From the IMG/VR virus record IMGVR_UViG_3300037882_000518, positions 1 through 40,158 of that record: DNA of 40,158 nucleotides. One strand, written 5' to 3'. The notes beneath the pieces were generated by a model. It saw only the letters and a list, made by a program, of their open reading frames with translations, had not been told where the DNA came from and did not search any database. A program made the translations under genes and the position numbers. Position 1 is the first letter of the stretch, and the number at the start of each line of letters is the position of its first letter. This document shows, piece after piece, positions 8,185 to 15,652 of the stretch. This stretch comes from a virus.

Positions 8185-9978
8185 ATGGATAATTTTGTCG
8201 TATTAGATTGTGAAGTCTATCCGAATTACTTTCTTATATGCTTTAAAAACTTGACAACTGGAAAAGTGTTAAGTTTCAGCATAAAAGGAGAACATAATAA
8301 GTTTGATGATGAAACTATTCGTCGTATTCGTATTGTCCTAAGAGACAGGTTTACATTCGGTTTTAATAGTGTGAACTATGATATGCCTATTATCATGTAT
8401 GCGTTGTCTGGTAAAACTTCAGAACAAATCTTTAATTTATCTGAAGAAATCATTTCTAATAATATGTATGGTTGGCAAACTCTACAGAAATATGGTATAA
8501 AAATCCCACAATATATCAAACATCTTGATATTCAAGAGCCTTCTCCAGGTGTAAAAGTTAGCCTAAAGCTTTATGGTGGTCGTATGCATTCTAAAAGATT
8601 GCAAGACTTACCATTTGAAGTAGGTACATTACTTACCCAAGAGCAAATGGAAGAAGTTGAGACATATTGTATCAACGACCTGGATACAACTATCGACCTT
8701 TTTAATACAATCAAAGAACGTATCCAGCTACGTTTAGATATGTCTGAAAAGTATGGTCCAAAAGTCTTGTCTAAATCTGATGCACAGATTGCTGAGATAG
8801 TAATTAAGCAAGAGTTAGGTGAGATTAATGAAATTCTAGGACAGTCCAGAGCGCCTCAGATTAGCAAAGGAATAAAATATAGTTATAACATACCTGATTA
8901 TATTTCCTTTAACTCACCACAAATCCTGCATGCTCTGGACATAATCAGGTACCATAAGTTCGGACTTGACGACAAAGGTTCTATCAAGTTACCAAAAGAA
9001 ATAAAAGACTTAAAAATTAAACTAGGCAAATCAGTCTATCAATTAGGTATTGGTGGCATACATTCTAATGAAAAGAAACAGCGTGTAGAAGCTGATAAAA
9101 ACCATTTATTGATAGACAGAGATGTAGAGGCATATTATCCAAGAATTATTCTTAATCTTGGTTTATATCCGAAGCACCTAGGACCTTCTTTCCTTAAAGT
9201 TTATAAGAATATTGTGGACACTCGCGTTAAAGCTAAGAAGGAAGGCAACAAAGTATTAAATGAATCATTGAAAATTGTTATCAATGGTTCATTTGGTAAA
9301 TTAGGTAGCAAATGGTCAGCACTATATGCACCCGATTTAATGATCCAAGTGACATTAACAGGACAACTTGCCTTGCTAATGCTCATTGAGTCTATAGAAG
9401 AAATAGGATGTAGTGTTGTCTCTGCAAATACAGACGGATTTGTTACCAAGATTCCTAAACATTTGTACGAGCAATATGATACTGTATGTTTCGATTGGGA
9501 ACTAAAAACCGGTTTTACATTAGAATCTACATCCTATAAAGCGTTATATTCCAGGGATGTGAATAACTATCTAGCAATAACAGATAAGGGAACTAAAGGA
9601 AAAGGCATATTTACACTAAACGAACTAAGTAAGAATCCTGCTGCAAATATCTCCATGGTTGCAGTTATCGACTATCTAGAAAAAGGCATATCAATTACAG
9701 ATACAATTCAAAATTGTAAAGATATCCGCCAATTTCTAGCTGTTCGTTCTGTAACAGGTGGAGCTGTATGGCGAGGTCAATACCTTGGCCGTGTTGTTAG
9801 ATGGATATACTCCAAAAAAGGTGAGGCAATACTTTATAAAAAGAACGGTAATAAAGTTGCTAGGTCTGATGGGGCAATACCTATCATGGAGTTGTGTGAT
9901 ATACCAGATGACTTGAATTATGATTGGTATATCACTGAAGCTATGGATATTTTACAAGATATAGGATTAACAATTTAA
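8185..9978 (+). CDS. family B DNA polymerase, compact phage type
   Basis: Replicative polymerase with proofreading exonuclease, 597 residues, short for family B. Exonuclease motifs: LDCEVYPN (D8, E10), FGFNSVNYD (N61, D66), YCINDLDTT (Y161, D165). Polymerase motif A is DVEAYYP (D313), motif B KIVINGSFG (K363 to G371) and motif C SANTDGF (N415, T416, D417). In motif C the usual first Asp of DTD is Asn; the second Asp, which binds metal in RB69 polymerase, is kept. I see no protein-priming TPR insertions. It works with the primase-helicase at 1816 and the SSB upstream. The ribosome site (TAGG) is weak. Confidence 0.9.
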   Translation: MDNFVVLDCEVYPNYFLICFKNLTTGKVLSFSIKGEHNKFDDETIRRIRIVLRDRFTFGFNSVNYDMPIIMYALSGKTSEQIFNLSEEIISNNMYGWQTLQKYGIKIPQYIKHLDIQEPSPGVKVSLKLYGGRMHSKRLQDLPFEVGTLLTQEQMEEVETYCINDLDTTIDLFNTIKERIQLRLDMSEKYGPKVLSKSDAQIAEIVIKQELGEINEILGQSRAPQISKGIKYSYNIPDYISFNSPQILHALDIIRYHKFGLDDKGSIKLPKEIKDLKIKLGKSVYQLGIGGIHSNEKKQRVEADKNHLLIDRDVEAYYPRIILNLGLYPKHLGPSFLKVYKNIVDTRVKAKKEGNKVLNESLKIVINGSFGKLGSKWSALYAPDLMIQVTLTGQLALLMLIESIEEIGCSVVSANTDGFVTKIPKHLYEQYDTVCFDWELKTGFTLESTSYKALYSRDVNNYLAITDKGTKGKGIFTLNELSKNPAANISMVAVIDYLEKGISITDTIQNCKDIRQFLAVRSVTGGAVWRGQYLGRVVRWIYSKKGEAILYKKNGNKVARSDGAIPIMELCDIPDDLNYDWYITEAMDILQDIGLTI

Positions 9979-9989
9979 GGAGAACTACA

Positions 9990-10400
9990 ATGAATGCTAT
10001 GTTAGAACTAGTTAAGAAAATGCATAACAAGTTTAGTATTAATGCAGAAAAGGTTACTTTTACCAGTGTAGAAAAAGAATTTCGTTTGAAATGTCTACAG
10101 GAAGAAATCGATGAGTACAAAGATGCTACATCTGCTCATGAACAACTGGACGCACTCGTAGACCTTGTTGTGTTTGCTTTTGGTACAGCAGAACGGCAAG
10201 GCTGGTTAGATGTATTTGAAGAAGCATTCAATCGTGTTATGGATGCAAACTTAACCAAAGAAGTGGGTCCTAATCTGAAACGTGATTCATTTGCTTTAGA
10301 CCTTGTAAAACCGAAAGGATGGGTTGCTGCAGATTTAACAGACCTGGTTAAAGAATCAGGTCAAAATACTTTTGATTTAGTAGGTAATAATCATGACTAA
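9990..10400 (+). CDS. MazG-like all-alpha nucleotide pyrophosphohydrolase
   Basis: A 136-residue protein of the MazG/HisE-like all-alpha NTP pyrophosphatase fold. The metal-binding pattern is visible as LQEEIDEY followed by EQLDALVDLVVFAFGTA (ExxE, then ExxD). Such enzymes hydrolyse (d)NTPs to NMP and pyrophosphate. Beside a thymidylate-synthase-fold protein and a dCMP deaminase, the likely job is to remove a canonical dNTP or feed dNMP into modified-nucleotide synthesis; that is inference. AAGGAG supports the start. It opens a run of genes that overlap or nearly touch as far as 15294. Confidence 0.78.
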   Translation: MNAMLELVKKMHNKFSINAEKVTFTSVEKEFRLKCLQEEIDEYKDATSAHEQLDALVDLVVFAFGTAERQGWLDVFEEAFNRVMDANLTKEVGPNLKRDSFALDLVKPKGWVAADLTDLVKESGQNTFDLVGNNHD

Positions 10401-10680
10401 TATAGAAAAAGTTTTAGAAGAGCGTGGATCCAGGTACGGTAAGTTTGAGGACAATGCTCGTATTACTCAACAGCTCATGGAAGTATTGGCTTCTGGACCT
10501 AACTTTCATTTATTTGAGGATATGCATAAAGAGATTTACCATATGATTTGCCATAAAATGGCAAGGGCAGTATGTGGTGACCCTAATTATGATGATAATC
10601 CTAGAGACATAGCTGGGTATGCAACTGGCCTTACTCAATACCTGGAGAATAAAAATCATGTGCACCAGATTCAAATATAG
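10393..10680 (+). CDS. DUF6378-like phage protein
   Basis: A 95-residue protein with the family pattern LEERGSRYGKFEDNARI near the N-terminus and HKMARAVCGDPNYDDNPRDIAGYA in the second half, typical of small DUF6378 proteins found in phage nucleotide-metabolism clusters. The function is unknown; the helical fold and conserved His/Asp recall MazG-like or HD-like small enzymes, but no catalytic claim can be made. It overlaps the stop of the MazG-like gene by 8 bases. Its C-terminal codons contain the ribosome site of the next gene. Confidence 0.72.
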   Translation: MTNIEKVLEERGSRYGKFEDNARITQQLMEVLASGPNFHLFEDMHKEIYHMICHKMARAVCGDPNYDDNPRDIAGYATGLTQYLENKNHVHQIQI

Positions 10681-10903
10681 ATTAAATGAAGGTGAAATAC
10701 AAGAAATAGAATTAAAAACGCCAATATACATTAAGGCAGCCGCCATTATTGCTTTACAAAGCGATAAAGAATTACCCATTTTAATAGAAATATGGGTTGA
10801 TAGTCTTTTGCCAACTTACGGACCTTATTTCTATTATATATTTTATAATGAATATAGCAATATAACTATTAATCACGTGACCAAATACTTGGAGAATAAA
10901 AAT
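10643..10903 (+). repeat. duplicated ribosome-site segment (14 bases, two copies)
   Basis: TGGAGAATAAAAAT occurs at 10643-10656 and again at 10890-10903, each just before or at a start codon and each encoding LENKN at the C-terminus of the gene before. The flanks also match partly (CAATACC and CAAATACT). It looks like a local duplication that carried a translation start signal along with the small gene between the copies. Confidence 0.6.
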
Positions 10904-10915
10904 GCTAAAAGTTAA
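10658..10915 (+). CDS. hypothetical protein, 85 aa
   Basis: ATG 10658 is preceded by TGGAG in the coding end of the DUF6378 gene and is preferred over an earlier ATG at 10619 that lacks a ribosome site. The protein (MCTRFKYRLNEGEIQEIEL ...) alternates beta-like strands with an aromatic block (YGPYFYYIFYNEY). No family is recognised. It lies between two copies of a 14-base repeat and may have been inserted by duplication. Overlaps the genes on both sides. Confidence 0.6.
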   Translation: MCTRFKYRLNEGEIQEIELKTPIYIKAAAIIALQSDKELPILIEIWVDSLLPTYGPYFYYIFYNEYSNITINHVTKYLENKNAKS

Positions 10916-11561
10916 TGACATTAGAAATATATTTATAGACAAGTTTGCTAATGCAGATATTTGTGAAAATCAAACTGTTGAAATTATGAACGCATCATTT
11001 TTAGCAGATGAAGAAACTATATTTGGCAAATTGAGTCAAGAATATATTCAAAAAGAGTTTGATTGGTATTTATCTGAGAGCTTAAATGTCAATGATATAG
11101 CGCCACCTATTCCGCAAATATGGTTAGATATTGCTGCACCAGATGGTAGCATTAATTCTAATTATGGTTGGTGTGTATTCTCAGAACAAAATCATGATCA
11201 GTATTGTGCTGCTATAACATCATTGAAAAATGATAAATATACAAGACAAGCTTGCATGATTTATATCCGTCCTACTATGCATATAGATTCTGTTAAAGAT
11301 GGTATGAAAGACTTCATGTGCACATATTCTGCACAACTTTTAATACGCCAAAATAAATTGTATTATTTAGTGTACATGCGTTCAAATGATGCTATATTTG
11401 GATATAAGAACGACAGATATTGGCACAATTTAGTCTTCGATATATGTGTAAAAGAATTACAAAATAGTTATCCTGAATTAGAAAGAGGTGATTTACTTTG
11501 GAATGCCGCGTCTTTACATGTATACCCAAGGCATTTTAAGTTTTTAGAGAAATCAAAATGA
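10902..11561 (+). CDS. thymidylate-synthase-fold pyrimidine hydroxymethylase-like protein
   Basis: A 219-residue protein aligning by eye to the ThyA core: DGSINSNYGW, SLKNDKYTRQA, then MCTYSAQLLIR with the nucleophile C140, YMRSND (R160, S161, D163), and SLHVY (H206, Y208) for the sugar hydroxyl. The position of E. coli Asn177 appears to be Asp171 (FGYKND), the change that makes T4 gp42 a dCMP hydroxymethylase. The C-terminal 50 residues of ThyA are absent. Prediction: adds hydroxymethyl to dCMP or dUMP. With ThyX already encoded, plain dTMP synthesis is unlikely to be its role. It leads the putative hypermodification genes and overlaps both neighbours. Confidence 0.75.
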   Translation: MLKVNDIRNIFIDKFANADICENQTVEIMNASFLADEETIFGKLSQEYIQKEFDWYLSESLNVNDIAPPIPQIWLDIAAPDGSINSNYGWCVFSEQNHDQYCAAITSLKNDKYTRQACMIYIRPTMHIDSVKDGMKDFMCTYSAQLLIRQNKLYYLVYMRSNDAIFGYKNDRYWHNLVFDICVKELQNSYPELERGDLLWNAASLHVYPRHFKFLEKSK

Positions 11562-12553
11562 AATCGATTATAACGAATCCGTTCACACCAATACCAAAAT
11601 CAATGAAATCTCATGTTAGAGGTTGGTCATTAATATGGGCACAAAGACTTGATGCAGACATATCAGAAAAGCATTCAGATATGTCTGATTATGATAAAGT
11701 GTATATAGACCATGGTGTTAACTTCTCAGGTTCGTTAAATCTATTTGGTGGCTTAACTGATGATGTGATAGATAGAATAAATAATGTTGAGGATGCTTGG
11801 TATAGGAATACTACATCAATAATATTTTTAGATATAGGTTCTTTAGAATGCAATTATGAAGAACAAATGCTTAAAAGAATAGGTCAAAATACAAGTTCTT
11901 CTAGATTAACTAAAGATTACATATCTCGTATAGAACAAATGTTTGACAATGCTAAAACATTAACTATGCATAATATACAATTACCTAAAGCTATAATTGG
12001 TGATAGCCATTGTGCAGCATTTTCTATACCTGAACAAAAAGTGTTACGTCAAAATGGTAAGACTTTATGGTCAGTTTTATCAAATGAAAGATTAAAGACT
12101 TATATTGAAAGGTCAATGAGAGGTAAACTATATAATGTAAACGAAATAGATATTTGTTTAGGTTCTGTGGATATTCGCCACCATGCTATTCGTTGCCATT
12201 TAGATGCTAAAACATTTGCACAGATATATGCAGAACAAATTAAAGAAGCACAAGACTATTTTGAAACAGCAATCAATCCTTGTGCTCCTGTACCAATTGA
12301 ATATGAAGAACGAAAAATCCCAAAAACAGGACAATACGATGGAAAAAACTTTTCAGGTACTAGACAGCAAAGACTGGATTTTACAAAACATTTTATTGAT
12401 ACACTTGACAGTTATTGTTGCGACTTTGACGTTATCATACCTCCTGAACACTGGTATACCATGGACGGAAGGGATTATGCTGAACAAATAATGGAGCTAA
12501 GTAGTTCTGTTCATATAGCACCTTTACATTATAGGTCAATATCAAAATGGTAA
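11558..12553 (+). CDS. SGNH/GDSL-hydrolase-like protein of the modification module
   Basis: 331 residues. A central Ile-Gly-Asp-Ser-His motif (GDSH, 148-151) sits after a strand-like segment, as in SGNH hydrolases, followed by LGSVDIRHH (201-209) in the place of the GxND block and SSVHIAP (317-322) as a possible catalytic-His block. The first 145 residues (with YIDHGVNFSGSLNLFGG at 49-65) match nothing I know. If catalytic, S150 and H319 would act in ester or acyl transfer or hydrolysis. ATGA start-stop overlap with the hydroxymethylase-like gene and a 7-base overlap with the PLP-like gene suggest one pathway. The exact reaction is unknown. Confidence 0.5.
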   Translation: MKSIITNPFTPIPKSMKSHVRGWSLIWAQRLDADISEKHSDMSDYDKVYIDHGVNFSGSLNLFGGLTDDVIDRINNVEDAWYRNTTSIIFLDIGSLECNYEEQMLKRIGQNTSSSRLTKDYISRIEQMFDNAKTLTMHNIQLPKAIIGDSHCAAFSIPEQKVLRQNGKTLWSVLSNERLKTYIERSMRGKLYNVNEIDICLGSVDIRHHAIRCHLDAKTFAQIYAEQIKEAQDYFETAINPCAPVPIEYEERKIPKTGQYDGKNFSGTRQQRLDFTKHFIDTLDSYCCDFDVIIPPEHWYTMDGRDYAEQIMELSSSVHIAPLHYRSISKW

Positions 12554-13479
12554 GTATATATCACGTTCCTGTATCTGATATTAATAAAGACATTCCTAAA
12601 AATATGTCTTTAGGTAGAGCAAAAGAAATGTATTTGGATGAATATGGTTCATTCAAATCTTTATTGCCTTTCCCTGCATTCTACAGATGCAAGGATAGAC
12701 CTAGTGTGTTTATTTTAGACTTTGCTAAAGGACCATGTGGACTAAAAGCATATGGGGCAGAAAAATTAATAGCTAATTTAGAACATGATACAGTTGCTTA
12801 TGCTGCGCCAAGAGTTGGGCACGCCCCTGAAGCTATTGCTTATTTGTGTGAAAAGTACAATAAAAGAGGTGTGTTCTTTGCTGCAGCATCTCAAGAGATA
12901 ACCCCACACCAAGCAGTTGTCTTGGGCTATAAAGGTTGTGAATTACGTTTTGTTCGTATACCTGCAATGCCTACTATGAATTGTTGGATTAAAAGATGGG
13001 CAGCAGAATATGGAGCAATAGCTTTACCTTTCGGCCTATCTGGTGTTAAAGAGGTAACTGCAGCTTTAGTGGCTATGTGTGAAGAGCACATTATCCTTAA
13101 CGGTGAGCCACCTGAGTTTTATTGCGCTGTAAGCACAGGTACAATGATTAGAGCTTTGCAGATAGGTTGGCCTAATGCTTTAGCTTATGGTGTTGCTGTT
13201 GCTAGAAATATGAAAGCAGGTGAAATAGGTGAGGCTAGAGTTCATTCTTATCATAAAAGCTTTTATAAAAAAGCAGATAAGATGCCTTACTTTGAGACAA
13301 CCGGGTCATATGATGCTAAAGCTTATGACCACTTCTTAAATAATGCTAGGCCCGGTTCTGTCTTTATTAATGTTGGAAGTGATAAACAGATAGAAAAACG
13401 TTTAGAATTTGTACCAGGTTGGCAAAATATAAACGCTAAAAGAGAATGGGGCGATATGGAGGCCTTTAGTTATGCTTAA
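12547..13479 (+). CDS. fold-type-II PLP-dependent enzyme-like protein
   Basis: 310 residues with the plan of cysteine synthase/ACC deaminase-like enzymes: GPCGLKAYGAEKLI with K67 as candidate PLP lysine, a segment like the substrate loop (YAAPRVGHAPEAIAYL, 85-100), alternating strand-helix units, and AVSTGTMIRALQIGWP (194-209) as the glycine-rich phosphate-binding loop. The C-terminal part (GEARVHSY, SYDAKAYDHF, PGSVFINVGS) looks conserved but is unfamiliar. In thymidine hypermodification pathways, PLP enzymes decarboxylate amino acids attached to the base. A similar role here is inferred from the neighbours. Overlaps both neighbours by 7-8 bases. Confidence 0.55.
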   Translation: MVSIYHVPVSDINKDIPKNMSLGRAKEMYLDEYGSFKSLLPFPAFYRCKDRPSVFILDFAKGPCGLKAYGAEKLIANLEHDTVAYAAPRVGHAPEAIAYLCEKYNKRGVFFAAASQEITPHQAVVLGYKGCELRFVRIPAMPTMNCWIKRWAAEYGAIALPFGLSGVKEVTAALVAMCEEHIILNGEPPEFYCAVSTGTMIRALQIGWPNALAYGVAVARNMKAGEIGEARVHSYHKSFYKKADKMPYFETTGSYDAKAYDHFLNNARPGSVFINVGSDKQIEKRLEFVPGWQNINAKREWGDMEAFSYA

Positions 13480-14599
13480 TACAACAAAATACTATGATGA
13501 GTTTTTACGCTATTTCGAAATGGCTAAATGGCAACATGAAAATTGCAATTTAGGAACTATTCCATATGACCAAACCCCATACGATGATGACCTGATAAAG
13601 AATGTTTTCTTATATGATGTGGTCGCCCGTAAGTACGCAGGTTTTAGTCAGATTTTATTGGATATGTGGTATAATACCGATAACCACCCATATAGTCACA
13701 AATTAACCCAGGCGCGTCTAAACATAGTTCAATCATTCGATACAGACCTATGGAGTTTAGAGGAATGGTTATATGTCTTTTTTATTCACAGACTTACCGG
13801 CTCAGGTATTAATTACGCCCTATCACCTTCCGGTTATCACAACTCCATATTGCTAAAATTCGATCAATGTGATAATATAGATGATATGATTGTTGCATAT
13901 AAAATATATGAAGGACCTAAGTTCACAAGTTACGGTTACCAAATAGCTCCTTTTCCTAAACCTAAAGATGGATATGCTAAAGGTGGAGATTGGTTTATAT
14001 GTGAAGTTTTACCTGATTTAGTGAAACGTTTTTGTGATTGGTTTTTGTTTGGAGGTAATCATAAAAAGACTTTTAGGGAAATGATGGATTGGCTAAAAGC
14101 TTACAATCAAGAAAAAGGTTTTAGAGTATTCTATTTCCAGTATGCAGCAGTTTTAGCTGATATTGCAGACTTTTTTCCTCAATGTGTGATAACAGAGTCA
14201 CACTTCTTTTATGGCAAAAACGCTATGGAGTGTTTGAACTATATGGCTGAAAGGCCACGTAGTCAAAAGCCTTTAGATTTTTATGATGCATTAACAGATA
14301 AAATCTTAAAAGATACAGATGCTGTCCCATATAATTCTGAGGACGTAGCTTGTGATTGTATTCGTTGGATTGAAAACTACATCAACACTAAGCAAGACTA
14401 TTCACATTTAGATTTAGATAGTGTATGGTCAAGTCATCAGATTGAAGACCACCCATTCGGTAGACAAAAACCAATGTTAGAATTAGGTTTAGTTGATAGC
14501 TTTAATGGTAAAGGCCATCCTTCTGATGATAAGATTATTAAAGAAGCAGGATTAACAGTTCAGGAGTATAAAAATGCAGTGTATGCAGAGAGAATCTAA
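13472..14599 (+). CDS. aGPT-pyrophosphorylase-like (thymine hypermodification) protein
   Basis: 375 residues, predicted largely helical. The layout recalls alpha-glutamyl/putrescinyl-thymine pyrophosphorylases and the helical domain of 5-hmdU DNA kinases: an N-terminal segment PYDDDLIKNVFLYDVVARKY, a middle FFIHRLTGSGINYALSPSGY, and a C-terminal glycosylase-like region FRVFYFQYAAVLADIADFF followed by FFYGKNAMECL. Those enzymes replace a pyrophosphate on 5-hydroxymethyl-dU in DNA with an amine or amino acid. The match is from memory of the family pattern and is remote. The partner 5-hmdU kinase is not in this window and may lie before position 1. Confidence 0.45.
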   Translation: MLNTTKYYDEFLRYFEMAKWQHENCNLGTIPYDQTPYDDDLIKNVFLYDVVARKYAGFSQILLDMWYNTDNHPYSHKLTQARLNIVQSFDTDLWSLEEWLYVFFIHRLTGSGINYALSPSGYHNSILLKFDQCDNIDDMIVAYKIYEGPKFTSYGYQIAPFPKPKDGYAKGGDWFICEVLPDLVKRFCDWFLFGGNHKKTFREMMDWLKAYNQEKGFRVFYFQYAAVLADIADFFPQCVITESHFFYGKNAMECLNYMAERPRSQKPLDFYDALTDKILKDTDAVPYNSEDVACDCIRWIENYINTKQDYSHLDLDSVWSSHQIEDHPFGRQKPMLELGLVDSFNGKGHPSDDKIIKEAGLTVQEYKNAVYAERI

Positions 14600-15026
14600 A
14601 GAACAGTATTTCCTAAAAATAGCCAGACTAGTTGCAACAAGAGCAACTTGTCCTAGAAGAGCTGTTGGTTGCGTGGTTACAAATGAATATGGCCATATAT
14701 TAGCAACAGGTTACAACGGTGTTCCAAGAGGATATGACCATTGTAATGAGCAAAATCCATGTGGTGGTCAGAACGCATCATCCGGTGAAAGTCTGAATTG
14801 TTGTATGGCTACACATGCTGAACAGAATGCATTGCTTCAGTGTTCGAATACGATGCTTATTCACACAATTTATATCACCACATCTCCTTGTGATACTTGT
14901 TGTAAACTTATTGCTAACACGTCTTGTAAAAAAGTTGTGTTTCATGATTTATATCCACATTCAACAGGTCTGGATATGTTGAAATATTTAGGAATAGAGG
15001 TGGTGCATGAGAGAATCGTTGATTGA
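14574..15026 (+). CDS. deoxycytidylate deaminase (ComEB-like)
   Basis: 150 residues, zinc-dependent deaminase converting dCMP to dUMP. The zinc and catalytic residues are visible as HAEQNAL (H81, E83) and SPCDTCC (C106, C109). The N-terminal ARLVATRATCPRRAVGCVV and GYNGVPRG blocks are characteristic of dCMP deaminases. An extra cysteine cluster in the middle (C57, C63, C76, C77) may bind a second zinc, as in T4 dCMP deaminase. It feeds dUMP to ThyX and, if the hydroxymethylase-like protein uses dUMP, to that enzyme too. AGGAG at 14559 supports ATG 14574; overlaps the previous gene by 26 bases. Confidence 0.92.
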   Translation: MQCMQRESKEQYFLKIARLVATRATCPRRAVGCVVTNEYGHILATGYNGVPRGYDHCNEQNPCGGQNASSGESLNCCMATHAEQNALLQCSNTMLIHTIYITTSPCDTCCKLIANTSCKKVVFHDLYPHSTGLDMLKYLGIEVVHERIVD

Positions 15027-15294
15027 AAATGAGGTATGCAAGAAAGCCAAAACCTTAGGATGGTTGACTTATAAGTTCGGGTCAGTTACGACTAGGGGGT
15101 TACCTGATCGCGTATTCTTGCGTTATGGTTATTTGTTCTTTGTTGAGTTTAAGGCAAGAGGCAAAGAGCCTAGACTTTTTCAACAGAGAATCATTAAACT
15201 ATTGATAAAGCATGGTTTTGACGTTTACGTTATCGATTCAATAGAACAAGGTTTTGAAATTTTGCAAAGATACGAAAATAGTTGTGTACAATAA
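15007..15294 (+). CDS. VRR-NUC domain nuclease
   Basis: 95 residues, a stand-alone VRR-NUC (PD-(D/E)XK) nuclease as found in many phage replication clusters. Motifs: MRESLIENEV with E7, GLPDR with D34, FFVEFKA with E47 and K49, and the Q-containing helix LFQQRIIKLLIKHG, then DVYVID. Such proteins cut branched DNA or act as resolvases. It overlaps the deaminase by 20 bases and ends the overlapping operon. A promoter-like element is embedded in its last codons at 15285. Confidence 0.88.
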   Translation: MRESLIENEVCKKAKTLGWLTYKFGSVTTRGLPDRVFLRYGYLFFVEFKARGKEPRLFQQRIIKLLIKHGFDVYVIDSIEQGFEILQRYENSCVQ

Positions 15295-15313
15295 GAATTG
15301 ACAATGATATATT
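15285..15313 (+). promoter_or_regulatory. TGTACA-type promoter for the small-gene cassette
   Basis: TGTACA (15285-15290), 17 bases, TATATT (15308-15313). This is the same hexamer and spacing as the late minus-strand promoters at 31583, 37679 and 39898, here pointing right. The predicted start near 15320 leaves a short leader with GAGG at 15331-15334 ahead of ATG 15340. A TTGACA at 15298 has no -10 at a good distance. Confidence 0.5.
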
Positions 15314-15339
15314 CATTATACCAACCAAATGAGGATATT

Positions 15340-15489
15340 ATGAAGATTACACCAATCACACCAACATGGCGTATTGATAAAGATAAAAAGAAAAATCCAG
15401 GTGATATAAGATTAGCACCTAAAACTTTAACAGAAAAGCAAGAGCTAAATCGTCTCGGCTTTTATACTAAGAAAGGAGCTGTGAAATGA
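15340..15489 (+). CDS. small hypothetical protein, 49 aa
   Basis: ATG 15340 follows GAGG by 5 bases; an upstream ATG at 15298 in the same frame would lie inside the predicted promoter. The protein is Lys/Pro/Thr-rich (MKITPITPTWRIDKDKKKNP) with a C-terminal helix ending RLGFYTKKGAVK. No family is recognised. First of six small, partly overlapping genes between the replication and lysis regions. Its stop overlaps the next start. Confidence 0.62.
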   Translation: MKITPITPTWRIDKDKKKNPGDIRLAPKTLTEKQELNRLGFYTKKGAVK

Positions 15490-15650
15490 AACAAACAAAA
15501 GAAGAGATGGCAAAAGATTTAATGATATTCGGATTAATCATAATTCCAATTCTTATTGTAGGTTATATCGATGGTCAAGATGCTAAAATGTGTCATGAAC
15601 AAAAATCAATATCTGTTCATGATTGTCTTAAAATGCACGCACTAGATTAA
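15486..15650 (+). CDS. small single-pass membrane protein, 54 aa
   Basis: ATG 15486 has an ideal AAAGGAG site at 15472-15478 and overlaps the preceding TGA (ATGA). Residues 12-28 (LMIFGLIIIPILIVGYI) form one transmembrane helix after a charged N-terminus (MKQTKEEMAKD). The short C-terminal domain holds two cysteines (C36, C47) that could form a disulfide if exported. A role in superinfection exclusion or membrane signalling is possible but not shown. Confidence 0.65.
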   Translation: MKQTKEEMAKDLMIFGLIIIPILIVGYIDGQDAKMCHEQKSISVHDCLKMHALD

Positions 15651-15652
15651 TT

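Noticed and set aside
12204-12491. 95-codon plus-strand frame inside the SGNH-like gene
   Set aside because: It lies wholly within the larger gene in another frame, with no ribosome site.
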